Shown here: positions 1 through 6,058 of the stretch, in pieces | Numbering within the stretch: position 1 is the stretch's first letter | Layout: every line of letters starts with the position of its first letter | From: Spirochaetales bacterium | GTDB lineage: Bacteria; Spirochaetota; Spirochaetia; Sphaerochaetales; Sphaerochaetaceae | Assembly (NCBI GenBank): GCA_012519125.1 | Contig: JAAYQY010000013.1 | Location: forward strand, 1 to 8,458 | Length of the DNA: 8,458 nucleotides | Direction of reading: 5' to 3' | The notes under the pieces: model-generated | What the model was told of the DNA's origin: nothing | Seen by the model: the letters and a program-made list of their open reading frames with translations, nothing else | The model's database searches: none | Position numbers and translations under genes: made by a program

Positions 1-75
1 CGGTTTCTTTGCACTTTCAGGCTCAGAAGGTAGTGACAGTTCAGCTTCAGATTGGATTAATTCTTCGGAAGACAT
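1..75 (-). CDS. N-terminal fragment of an unidentified acidic protein, possibly Rho
   Basis: An ATG at 75 opens a leftward frame that stays open to the window edge, giving 25 codons that begin MSSEELIQSEAELS and continue rich in Ser, Glu and Pro before reaching Lys-Lys-Pro. A GGAG lies 8 nt upstream of the ATG, so the start is credible. The visible part is a low-complexity acidic tail with no recognisable domain. I infer from memory of treponemal gene order (rpsT, HU, lnt, then rho) that this could be the N-terminal extension of transcription termination factor Rho, but nothing in these 25 residues proves it. It is read in the same direction as cinA, 149 bp downstream of that gene's stop, so it may share the transcript or have its own promoter. 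Confidence 0.6.
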   Translation of the reverse strand, partial: MSSEELIQSEAELSLPSEPESAKKP

Positions 76-176
76 AGGATAAACTCCAGCGGAACAGGTT
101 TTATTGGGCACTACACTACAAAAAGAAGTGCACCAGAGGCCCGGCTCCTAAACGGTAATACAGGATGTTTGCATAT

Positions 177-214
177 GCGGAAATGAAATAGCGATTCGTT
201 TGTAGGATTTCCGC
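177..214 (-). repeat. 8-bp inverted repeat in the cinA downstream gap
   Basis: GCGGAAAT at 177-184 and its exact reverse complement ATTTCCGC at 207-214 flank a 22-nt loop between the cinA stop and the next gene. No T-tract follows on the minus strand, so it does not look like a standard Rho-independent terminator. It may be an mRNA 3' structure or part of the leader of the next gene. The rest of the gap (76-224) shows no convincing promoter to me. Confidence 0.4.
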
Positions 215-224
215 GGTTGGTAAT

Positions 225-1490
225 CTAAATATATTGCCACTTGTCGACAGTGTCAAGCAAGCAATCTCCTTTGATGTAACGGCTGGCGAGAATAAGTGCC
301 ACTACAGAGGCTTTCCTGCGTACAGATTCCCTCCCCCATGTACTGAGATGGACACACACAGCCTCAGTTGGCCTATTCTTTCCAGCAAAGCCAAACCAGA
401 CAGTACCAATTGGTTTTTCCTTGCTGCCTCCATCAGGGCCGGCAATTCCACTGACTGCAATAGACCAATCAGTTTTCGAACGGTCGAGCACTCCCTTTGC
501 CATCTCCCGTACACAAGCCTCGCTGACAGCTCCATGGGTATCCAAGGTCAGTTCAGACACGCCGAGGAACTCCCGTTTTGCCTCATTTGCATAGGTTACC
601 ACCCCGCCATAGAACCAAGCGGAACTGCCACGTTTATCGGTAAGCAGCTTTGCGATGAAACCTGAAGTGCAACTCTCTGCACAACTGATCGTCTCATTGC
701 GCTCTAGCAGCAGGTCGGTCAGCAAATCCGAAGGCATTACATCACCATCTATCACCAACGAAGGCCCCACAAGAGATCTGAGGTGGTCTGCCATAACCGT
801 ACGCTCCTCACTATCTCCTCCATTGAGGTAGAGGCTGATTTTCAGATCCTGGAAGCGTGTCCCCCAAGTAAGGCCGTTGAAGGTGACGGACTTGCACAAC
901 TCCTCGAGCTTTGCTTCGGGAATCAAGAACGTGGAATACTCACTACGGGAGAAGTCATCATGGCCGATGAGCTGGGCCAACCAAGGAAGTACCTCGTCGA
1001 AGAACATAGGGTCCATCTCCCGGGGAGGACCGGGCATTGCCACACAAGCAATATGACGATTGCCAGAGGGAATGAACCCGCGAAAGCCTGCCGCAGTCCC
1101 AAAGGGGTTGGGGATAGCCTCGAAGCCCTCGGGTATCATGGTCTGTTGTTCGTTCGCGCCCCAGATACGTTCCCCGATTCTCTGGTAGAGCAGCTCAAAG
1201 GTCTGCTTATCACGAACGAGGGGTACTTTGGCAAGAGAGGCAACAATCGAGCGGGTCATATCGTCGCTGGTGGGACCGAGGCCTCCCGTAAGCAGGACAA
1301 CGTCACAGTGAGCGATGCAATCCTCAAGAACCTCGGCGATGGTGCCATCATCGGGAACAAGGACCATACGGTCGACACGATACCCAAGTTGGGTGAGCTG
1401 GCTGGACAGAAGCTGACAATGCTTGTCTGCGATGACACCGCGGGTCAGTTCCGTCCCGATGATGAAAAGTGCTGCGCTGAGGTAGGTCAT
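225..1490 (-). CDS. cinA: CinA: nicotinamide-nucleotide amidase / competence-damage-inducible protein
   Basis: The 421-residue product has the full two-domain CinA layout and normal length. Residues about 1-170 form the MoCF/MoaB-like domain, with TGGLGPTSDD at 68-77 and MPGPPREM at 152-159; in characterised relatives this domain hydrolyses ADP-ribose. Residues about 255-405 form the PncC amidase domain, with AESCTSG at 271-277 (the family's nucleophilic Ser region), SGIAGPDGG at 347-355 and KPIGTVWFG at 359-367. The family's known role is deamidating NMN to nicotinate mononucleotide in cytoplasmic pyridine nucleotide salvage. The canonical GDELL motif near the N-terminus reads GTELTRG here, a modest deviation. 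The gene begins 8 nt after the lnt stop. The nearest AGGAG (1506-1510) is 15 nt from the ATG, so initiation probably depends on coupling to lnt translation. The stop is TAG. Confidence 0.95.
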   Translation of the reverse strand: MTYLSAALFIIGTELTRGVIADKHCQLLSSQLTQLGYRVDRMVLVPDDGTIAEVLEDCIAHCDVVLLTGGLGPTSDDMTRSIVASLAKVPLVRDKQTFELLYQRIGERIWGANEQQTMIPEGFEAIPNPFGTAAGFRGFIPSGNRHIACVAMPGPPREMDPMFFDEVLPWLAQLIGHDDFSRSEYSTFLIPEAKLEELCKSVTFNGLTWGTRFQDLKISLYLNGGDSEERTVMADHLRSLVGPSLVIDGDVMPSDLLTDLLLERNETISCAESCTSGFIAKLLTDKRGSSAWFYGGVVTYANEAKREFLGVSELTLDTHGAVSEACVREMAKGVLDRSKTDWSIAVSGIAGPDGGSKEKPIGTVWFGFAGKNRPTEAVCVHLSTWGRESVRRKASVVALILASRYIKGDCLLDTVDKWQYI

Positions 1491-1498
1491 GTTGGTGT

Positions 1499-3151
1499 TT
1501 ACTTTCTCCTCGAGAAGAACAGATACAAACGATACAGGGATGAGCCTGCCAGAAGGAAGATGGAAAGATAGATGGTCAAAAAGGCAAACCAGTCAACATA
1601 ACGGGTATAGAAGGTAAACCCGTGCGCTTCTGAGGTAAAGACAGGAACATCATAGATGTGCCAGCCTACCTTGAAGGGCTCCATGGGGTCGACAATCTTT
1701 CCGGTGACATCGATGACACAGGTCATTCCGCTGTTGGTCCCTCTGACCGTGGTCCGACGGTTTTCAATGGAGCGGAATACAGCCAGTGCAAGATGTTGCA
1801 CTTCTGCAGAGACTGCTTTCGACCAGCCGTCGTTGGTCATGTTGACAATTACATCAGCACCACTGGCAACAAAGCCGGCATTCAGATACCCGAACACGTC
1901 CTCAAAACAGATCGGAGTGGAGAATTTCACCCCCTCCTCTGTCTCGAACACCACTGGCTCGTGGCCCTTCTCCCACCAGTTGTAGTCGTTGGCCAGCAGG
2001 ATGTTGTAGAGCAATGGCAACTGCTTTTCATAGGGGAAATGTTCGGTGAAGGGAACCAGATGCTGCTTGCGATAGGTATTCTTGATTTTCCCGTCCTCGA
2101 AGAAGATGACGGTGTTGTAATCCTTTCGGTTCCAAGAACCATCTGAGAGCAAGGGAGGCAGGGAAGGATCGTCGATGACCCCTTCAGGGTTGCCGGTCAA
2201 CAAGGGAATGGGCAAGGACTTGCCAAAGGCGACAAACTCTTCCACCAATGCCGAGGTGGCAGGGTCTGAGGGATAGTTCTCATGCCAGGCAACCGAAGGA
2301 ACGAAGGCGGTCTCCGACCAGAGTATGATGTCTGGATCTGAACCAAGCGCTTCAAGGCTCATTCTGCGCAGAATATTAAAGTTGTTCTTATAGGTGGCAT
2401 ACCCACCCTTCCAAGTATCTGCACTGTGCTGGATGGTGGCCACACGCCAGCTCTTCTCTGGCTGCTGGCCATTCCAGAACGTGATGCTCACTATGCCGAA
2501 GATGAGATTTGCCACAAACAACACAAGATAGGCGATGACACTCAGGCGATGGGTTCGGACTGTGGTCTTGAACGAGATTGATCGGTCTTTCAGTTTCTCA
2601 TAGCCATGGAAGGCAAGGAATGTCTGAGGGAGCACCATGAGCATGTTCACACCCCAGATACCAAAGATCTCAGAACTTTGGATAAGTGGGAGATACCGGT
2701 AGATGGCTGAACCCAGCGTACCGTAGGGATACCCGGCGAACCAATCCTGGCTGAGATAGGAGTAAGCCACGTACACCAACGCTTCAACAAGATACCCGTA
2801 CTTCTTGAACAACTTCTGTGCCGCCTTCAAGACGGGGAAGAGCATCAGCATCTCCCCTCCCTTGATGATCGGCACGATCAGGATGGCAAGAGGGTGGAAG
2901 GTTTTAAGCCAGTAGTTGAAGAAAAGGTAGAATACAAATCCGTAAAAGAAGCCGTAGAAAGGAACCAGCTTCCATGTTGTGGTACGGATGACGAGGAACA
3001 CAGGTATCAAGGAAAAGAACGCAATGAATCCCACACCGTTGGCTGAAACAAGGCCGGGAAAGGCGATCGAATGGATAAATGCCGATACTAGTAACACAAG
3101 AACCTCAGAACAAACCGTTCTGAGGCTCCGTCGTGCGTGTAAATCAACCAA
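1499..3151 (-). CDS. lnt: Apolipoprotein N-acyltransferase Lnt
   Basis: Lnt transfers the third acyl chain from phospholipid to the N-terminal Cys of lipoproteins in the inner membrane. The 550-residue protein has several hydrophobic segments over residues 15-225, a carbon-nitrogen hydrolase (nitrilase-like) domain at about 235-505, and a last membrane helix near 520-540. All three catalytic positions known from the family are visible: Glu280 (LWSETAF), Lys362 (YRKQHLVPF) and Cys415 (STPICFEDVFG). NDGW at 440-443, QHLALAVFRSIENRR at 452-466 and TNSGMT at 472-477 also match. The start is TTG at 3151, with AGGAG at 3160-3164, 8 nt upstream; no in-frame ATG occurs before residue 101, which would remove several membrane helices. 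It follows the HU gene by 32 bp and ends 8 bp before cinA, so it is probably co-transcribed with both. Confidence 0.96.
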   Translation of the reverse strand: MVDLHARRSLRTVCSEVLVLLVSAFIHSIAFPGLVSANGVGFIAFFSLIPVFLVIRTTTWKLVPFYGFFYGFVFYLFFNYWLKTFHPLAILIVPIIKGGEMLMLFPVLKAAQKLFKKYGYLVEALVYVAYSYLSQDWFAGYPYGTLGSAIYRYLPLIQSSEIFGIWGVNMLMVLPQTFLAFHGYEKLKDRSISFKTTVRTHRLSVIAYLVLFVANLIFGIVSITFWNGQQPEKSWRVATIQHSADTWKGGYATYKNNFNILRRMSLEALGSDPDIILWSETAFVPSVAWHENYPSDPATSALVEEFVAFGKSLPIPLLTGNPEGVIDDPSLPPLLSDGSWNRKDYNTVIFFEDGKIKNTYRKQHLVPFTEHFPYEKQLPLLYNILLANDYNWWEKGHEPVVFETEEGVKFSTPICFEDVFGYLNAGFVASGADVIVNMTNDGWSKAVSAEVQHLALAVFRSIENRRTTVRGTNSGMTCVIDVTGKIVDPMEPFKVGWHIYDVPVFTSEAHGFTFYTRYVDWFAFLTIYLSIFLLAGSSLYRLYLFFSRRK

Positions 3152-3159
3152 GAGAGTAT

Positions 3160-3164
3160 CTCCT
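3160..3164 (-). promoter_or_regulatory. Ribosome binding site supporting the lnt TTG start
   Basis: AGGAG on the minus strand sits 8 nt before the TTG at 3151. It lies in the 32-bp gap after the HU stop and is the main reason for accepting a TTG start. Confidence 0.7.
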
Positions 3165-3183
3165 ACATCAGAGGCGTGATGGC

Positions 3184-3504
3184 TTAGGCGTTCACCGGTT
3201 TGTTGTCACGTAGGTCCCAAACGTAATCCTTGAGTTCCTTGCCCGGACGGAAAATGGCGACCCCATGTGTCTCGACGGCAACGATGGCACCGGTCTTGGG
3301 GTTGCGAGCTTTCTCCCTGCCTTTGCGGGTACGAACTTCAAAGGTCCCGAAGCCACGGAGTTCGATGACCTGATCATTCTTCAGCCCTTCCTTAATTTCC
3401 TCGAAGAACTCATCGATGATCTTGTGGATATCGGCCCTATTCAGTCCATGCTTCTCATGAAGACTCTCGATTATGGCTGCTTTTGTCAACTTTGGTCCTG
3501 CCAT
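3184..3504 (-). CDS. hup: HU/IHF-family nucleoid DNA-binding protein
   Basis: This 106-residue basic protein has the whole HU/IHF fold: an N-terminal helical dimerisation part (residues 5-45), the turn and strand LRGFGTFEVR (49-58), the DNA-wrapping arm with RNPKTG at 67-72 and its intercalating-type Pro69, and FRPGKELK at 85-92. It should bind and bend DNA as a dimer in the nucleoid. It is some 15 residues longer than a typical 90-residue HU, mostly through a C-terminal tail ending NKPVNA. The frame continues upstream to an ATG at 3534, but the ATG at 3504 has AAGGAG 5 nt before it and matches the usual family N-terminus (MAGPKLTKAAI), so I choose 3504. Whether it is closer to HU or IHF cannot be settled by eye. 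It lies 78 bp after rpsT and 32 bp before lnt. Confidence 0.95.
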   Translation of the reverse strand: MAGPKLTKAAIIESLHEKHGLNRADIHKIIDEFFEEIKEGLKNDQVIELRGFGTFEVRTRKGREKARNPKTGAIVAVETHGVAIFRPGKELKDYVWDLRDNKPVNA

Positions 3505-3509
3505 GGTTA

Positions 3510-3515
3510 CTCCTT
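3510..3515 (-). promoter_or_regulatory. Ribosome binding site fixing the HU start
   Basis: AAGGAG on the minus strand lies 5 nt before the ATG at 3504. The alternative ATG at 3534 falls inside the GCGCATGCGC palindrome and has no such site, so this element decides the start. Confidence 0.8.
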
Positions 3516-3528
3516 CAACACTATATTC

Positions 3529-3538
3529 GCGCATGCGC
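3529..3538. repeat. 10-bp perfect palindrome GCGCATGCGC upstream of the HU gene
   Basis: GCGCATGCGC is its own reverse complement and lies 24 bp before the HU start codon, in the rpsT-HU gap. It could be an operator half-site pair or an mRNA structure. No known regulator motif is recognised. Confidence 0.4.
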
Positions 3539-3543
3539 TATAC

Positions 3544-3561
3544 ACCGATATAAGCATCGGT
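3544..3561 (-). repeat. Small hairpin in the rpsT-HU gap
   Basis: ACCGAT at 3544-3549 and ATCGGT at 3556-3561 form a perfect 6-bp stem with a 6-nt loop, 21 bp after the rpsT stop. No T-run follows on the minus strand, so a strong intrinsic terminator is unlikely. It may act as a 3' mRNA stabiliser or a weak attenuator between the rpsT and HU genes. Confidence 0.4.
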
Positions 3562-3582
3562 ACTCAATCCAACGAGCTGAAA

Positions 3583-3864
3583 TTATGCCTGTACTGTGGC
3601 CGGTTCGTTCAGCTTGTTGAAGCGGGCTGCCAATCTGGATTTCTTTCGGCTGGCAGTGTTCTTGTGGATGATACCCTTGCTTGCAGTTGAATCAAGCAGC
3701 TTGAGGCTCAGTGCAAGAGCAGAAGCGGCAGTATCTTTGTCATTGGCGACCACAGCGGCGTCAAATTTCCTAATTGCGGTGCGCATGGTGCTCTTTGCAG
3801 CACGGTTCCTCATTCTTCGAACGCGGTTCTGTCGCTCTCTTTTCTCAGCAGACCTGTTAATCAC
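3583..3864 (-). CDS. rpsT: 30S ribosomal protein S20
   Basis: The 93-residue, Lys/Arg-rich product matches S20 along its length: N-terminal INRSAEKRERQNRVRRMRNRAAKS-type basic helix, MRTAIRKFDAAV at 27-38, and the signature SKGIIHKNTASRKKSRLAARFNKL at about 62-85. S20 binds 16S rRNA near the 5' domain and helix 44 and acts early in 30S assembly. The start is GTG at 3864, with GGAGG (3871-3875) 6 nt upstream, so initiation is well supported. E. coli rpsT also uses a non-ATG start (UUG) and is repressed translationally by S20; the GTG here may allow something similar, which is inference. It is the first gene of the leftward ribosomal/HU/lnt/cinA run, behind its own promoter. Confidence 0.96.
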   Translation of the reverse strand: MINRSAEKRERQNRVRRMRNRAAKSTMRTAIRKFDAAVVANDKDTAASALALSLKLLDSTASKGIIHKNTASRKKSRLAARFNKLNEPATVQA

Positions 3865-3870
3865 GTAATA

Positions 3871-3875
3871 CCTCC
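3871..3875 (-). promoter_or_regulatory. Ribosome binding site supporting the rpsT GTG start
   Basis: GGAGG on the minus strand is spaced 6 nt from the GTG at 3864, an optimal Shine-Dalgarno arrangement that supports the non-ATG start. Confidence 0.75.
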
Positions 3876-3918
3876 AAACATATTACCTTGAATACGTAGT
3901 TCATTTATTAAAGATGAT

Positions 3919-3938
3919 GTCGGCAACACAGGGCCGAC
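3919..3938 (-). promoter_or_regulatory. Hairpin at the 5' end of the rpsT leader
   Basis: GTCGGC (3919-3924) pairs perfectly with GCCGAC (3933-3938) around an 8-nt loop. It starts within a few bases of the transcription start predicted from the adjacent promoter, so it would form the 5' end of the rpsT mRNA. It could stabilise the message or help S20 autoregulation. It is also placed to act as a weak terminator for ricT, but lacks a good U-tract. Confidence 0.4.
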
Positions 3939-3946
3939 GGTGTAAA

Positions 3947-3975
3947 AACATATCACAGTCTCTAAAATCGGTCAA
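3947..3975 (-). promoter_or_regulatory. Sigma-70-type promoter for rpsT
   Basis: On the minus strand, TTGACC (3970-3975) is followed after 17 bp by TATGTT (3947-3952), with a TG one base before the -10 (extended -10). Transcription would start near 3940, leaving a leader of about 75 nt before the rpsT GTG. The promoter lies in the 125-bp gap after the ricT stop, so rpsT can be expressed independently of ricT. Confidence 0.6.
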
Positions 3976-3989
3976 TACAATGCTTTACT

Positions 3990-5090
3990 TCAGTTGGACA
4001 AAAATTCGTCTGCATACTCCTTTGTTATCTCCCAACGACTGGTTTCCTCGTTGTAAAAGACAGCACTTTGGGGGATGCTCAACATCCTTCCTTCACTGCC
4101 ACTCAAAGAAATCTTCTTCGACAGTATGTTGACTTCTATAACTTTCATCAAGTCAAAGCCCACCTTCAATTTGCTTCCTTCCGGCGGATAGTGTCGCTTT
4201 TCTTCCACATAGAAATCAAACTCATACGACAGACAGCAAAGCAACCTCCCGCACGGTCCGCTTATCTTCATGGAATTCAAGGAAAGATTCTGCTCTTTGG
4301 CCATCTTGATGGAAACCGGATTCAGTTTGTCAGTGACACTGTGGCAGCAAAAATCCCGGCCACAGACGGCAAGACCACCAAGCACCCTGCTTTCATCACG
4401 GACTCCGATCTGACGCAACTCAATCCGGATCCTGAAAACCGATACAAGGTCCTTGGCCAACTCACGGAAATCCACGCGGACATCTGCAGTGAAAAAGAAG
4501 ATGATCTTCGGCTCGCCAAGCAAGAAGTGGGCGGTAACCAGCTTCATGTCCAACTTGTGGTGGGCGATCTTCTCACGACAGATGCGCATCGCCTCATCTT
4601 CTTTCTCCACCAACTCCTGATAACGATTCAGATCGGATGGGGTTGCCAGTCGGTCTATCCAGATGATATCCCCTGAGAGAGTTACCTGTTGCGGTTCAGG
4701 CTGAGGGTTGCATCCCGCACACGAATCACAGGGATCCTCATCCGGTTCTGATTGGTAGAGCAACTCAATCTCCTCATCCACAGCAGGTGCTTGCTCTTCG
4801 CTCGCTTCCTCTTCCTTGTCCGCACACTCACCGTGCAGGCATGCACCCCTGCACTGGTCGCAACCAGGGGTATACGCTCCTCCCAATCGATCGGCACTGG
4901 AGACGATGATACCCAGATCGAGGCCATAGCGAGTCGGTGCAACCACACTGGTGCCAGGGTACAAAACCGAATCCCAGGCACAGATGCTGGTTTCGTTGGA
5001 AGAGGGGTTTTTTACCAAATATATATAGCCGGTTGATGGTCGGTTTCGCTGAACCGGCGCATCGGCGGCGCGCATTCGTTCTTTTTTCAT
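3990..5090 (-). CDS. ricT: PSP1-domain protein, RicT/YaaT homologue with a Cys-rich insertion
   Basis: Numbered from the ATG at 5090 the protein has 366 residues. Residues about 180-335 are typical PSP1/RicT: HKLDMKLV (178-185), FFFTADVRVDFRELAKDL (248-265), RIELRQIGVRD (222-232), GGLAVCGRDFCC (238-249), PVSIKMAKEQNLSLN (258-272) and KISGPCGRLLCC (275-286). In Bacillus the homologue joins RicA and RicF in an Fe-S complex needed for mRNA maturation with RNase Y; Cys243, Cys248/249, Cys280 and Cys285/286 lie in the conserved cluster-binding motifs. Between the N-terminal strand part and the main domain lies an insertion (about 77-127) with seven Cys and an acidic linker, making it roughly 90 residues longer than I recall for B. 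subtilis YaaT. The frame runs up to 5240, but AAGGA 5 nt before 5090 supports the shorter start. Whether RicA and RicF exist here is unknown. Confidence 0.92.
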   Translation of the reverse strand: MKKERMRAADAPVQRNRPSTGYIYLVKNPSSNETSICAWDSVLYPGTSVVAPTRYGLDLGIIVSSADRLGGAYTPGCDQCRGACLHGECADKEEEASEEQAPAVDEEIELLYQSEPDEDPCDSCAGCNPQPEPQQVTLSGDIIWIDRLATPSDLNRYQELVEKEDEAMRICREKIAHHKLDMKLVTAHFLLGEPKIIFFFTADVRVDFRELAKDLVSVFRIRIELRQIGVRDESRVLGGLAVCGRDFCCHSVTDKLNPVSIKMAKEQNLSLNSMKISGPCGRLLCCLSYEFDFYVEEKRHYPPEGSKLKVGFDLMKVIEVNILSKKISLSGSEGRMLSIPQSAVFYNEETSRWEITKEYADEFLSN

Positions 5091-5095
5091 GCAAA

Positions 5096-5100
5096 TCCTT
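5096..5100 (-). promoter_or_regulatory. Ribosome binding site fixing the ricT start
   Basis: AAGGA on the minus strand ends 5 nt before the ATG at 5090. The upstream in-frame start at 5240 would put the N-terminus across the tatD promoter and upstream of the likely ricT promoter, so 5090 is preferred. Confidence 0.65.
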
Positions 5101-5115
5101 TGCCAAAATGGCAGT

Positions 5116-5203
5116 AACGTTGTAAAGCTACCACGTGGCCATGAATTTGTCAAACCATCATTCAAACGATATAAGTAATTGACAGTATTCGAGTTACAAC
5201 GTT
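5116..5203. repeat. 10-bp inverted repeat spanning the ricT/tatD divergent promoters
   Basis: AACGTTGTAA at 5116-5125 and its exact reverse complement TTACAACGTT at 5194-5203 are 68 bp apart. One arm abuts the proposed ricT -10 and transcription start, the other overlaps the tatD -35 by two bases. This is what a shared operator pair would look like, but no regulator is recognised. Confidence 0.4.
5125..5153 (-). promoter_or_regulatory. Candidate promoter for ricT
   Basis: On the minus strand a consensus TTGACA (5148-5153) is followed after 17 bp by TAGCTT (5125-5130), which keeps the most conserved T, A and final T of the -10. Transcription would start near 5118, about 28 nt before the ricT ATG. 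The spacer contains the palindrome CCACGTGG (5131-5138). The -10 is weak, so confidence is moderate. Confidence 0.45.
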
Positions 5204-5230
5204 GACGACCACTATAACCCATGGTATAGT
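5202..5230 (+). promoter_or_regulatory. Sigma-70-type promoter for the tatD-dus-purD operon
   Basis: TTGACG (5202-5207) and TATAGT (5225-5230) are separated by exactly 17 bp, with five of six consensus bases in each box. Transcription would start near 5237, leaving a leader of about 40 nt to the tatD ATG. This is the best promoter in the window. Confidence 0.75.
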
Positions 5231-5275
5231 TTAGACACATCTCCCTACATGTGAGATTCTTCTCAAGGAGTCGGT

Positions 5276-6058
5276 ATGCAACTGTTTGATACGCACGCCC
5301 ACATTGGGCTACTGCAAGACGACAAGATGGAGCAACTGCTCGCTGTACAGATGGCCAAGGTCAAGTCTGTCAGGCACGTGGTAAGCATCTGCAACAGTCT
5401 GGCAGATTTTGAGCGTACCTATGCAAACCTGGAAAGCTCTGACTCTGTGTTCCATGCCGTCGGAGTCAGCCCCACAGAGGTCACCAATCCTGGCAAGGAT
5501 TGGGAAGAGCGGGTGATCGCCCACGCCCACAAACGGGGGGTGGTTGCAATTGGCGAGACGGGTTTGGACTACTTCCATATGTTCGGAGGAGACAAGACGC
5601 TGCAGATCGAGCTGATGCTCAAGCATCTGGAAATTGCACGGCATCTGGATCTTCCGGTTATCATACACAACCGCAATGCCGGTGATGACCTGTTGCCCAT
5701 CCTCTCGCAAAAGCTTCCTCCAAAGGGGGGTATTCTGCACTGCTTTGGGGAGGATTGGGAGTTTGCCAGACAGACTCTCGATCTGAATCTCACCTTCTCT
5801 TTTGCAGGCAATCTGACATTCCGCAACAGCAAGGCCTTGCATGAGGTTGCAATGCGTCTTCCCCATGACCGTATCGTGGTGGAGAGCGAAGCTCCCTTCA
5901 TGACTCCCTATCCCTACAAGGGGGAACGTAACAAGATCCAATATCTCATCGAAACGGTGAAAGTCCTCGCAGAGCTGAGACAAACTTCTCTTGAAGAGCT
6001 GGCAGAAAGTCTTTATGCTAACAGCCTCAAGGCGTTTGCCTTGCCAAAGGACCTATGA
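5276..6058 (+). CDS. tatD: TatD-family metal-dependent hydrolase / DNase
   Basis: The 260-residue product has the usual TatD length and TIM-barrel motifs: FDTHAHI with His7 and His9, AIGETGLDYF with Glu94, PVIIHNRNAGDD with His131, GILHCFGED with His155, and VVESEAPFMTPYPYKGERN at 201-219. TatD enzymes are cytoplasmic two-metal hydrolases; characterised members show 3'-5' exonuclease or DNase activity. Two positions differ from the family norm: the metal-ligand Asp of ETDAP is Glu205 here, and the Asp of HSRDA is Asn134. The rest of the active site is intact and the frame is undamaged, so it is probably a functional enzyme, perhaps with altered metal preference. The start at 5276 has AAGGAG 5 nt upstream. 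It is the first gene of the rightward operon and overlaps the next gene by 4 bp. The exact subfamily (TatD, YcfH or YjjV type) is uncertain. Confidence 0.93.
   Translation: MQLFDTHAHIGLLQDDKMEQLLAVQMAKVKSVRHVVSICNSLADFERTYANLESSDSVFHAVGVSPTEVTNPGKDWEERVIAHAHKRGVVAIGETGLDYFHMFGGDKTLQIELMLKHLEIARHLDLPVIIHNRNAGDDLLPILSQKLPPKGGILHCFGEDWEFARQTLDLNLTFSFAGNLTFRNSKALHEVAMRLPHDRIVVESEAPFMTPYPYKGERNKIQYLIETVKVLAELRQTSLEELAESLYANSLKAFALPKDL

Noticed and set aside
783..1571. Long rightward open frame of 262 codons opposite cinA
   Set aside because: It lies antisense to a clear CinA protein, has no recognisable domain and no good ribosome binding site; it is a by-product of cinA codon use.
4068..4676. 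Rightward open frame of 202 codons opposite ricT
   Set aside because: It mirrors the conserved PSP1 region and has no family resemblance.
3546..5175. The 9-mer CGATATAAG occurring at 3546-3554 and 5167-5175
   Set aside because: The match is short and the surrounding sequences differ, so it is most likely chance.
5179..5184. A consensus TTGACA on the plus strand as the tatD -35
   Set aside because: No -10-like sequence lies 16-18 bp downstream; the TTGACG/TATAGT pair further right is much better.
5091..5240. 50-residue N-terminal extension of RicT
   Set aside because: It would cross the tatD promoter and the likely ricT promoter, has no similarity to the family N-terminus, and a good ribosome binding site supports the ATG at 5090.
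5309..5983. Leftward open frame of 224 codons opposite tatD
   Set aside because: It is fully antisense to a TatD gene with intact motifs and shows no domain of its own.
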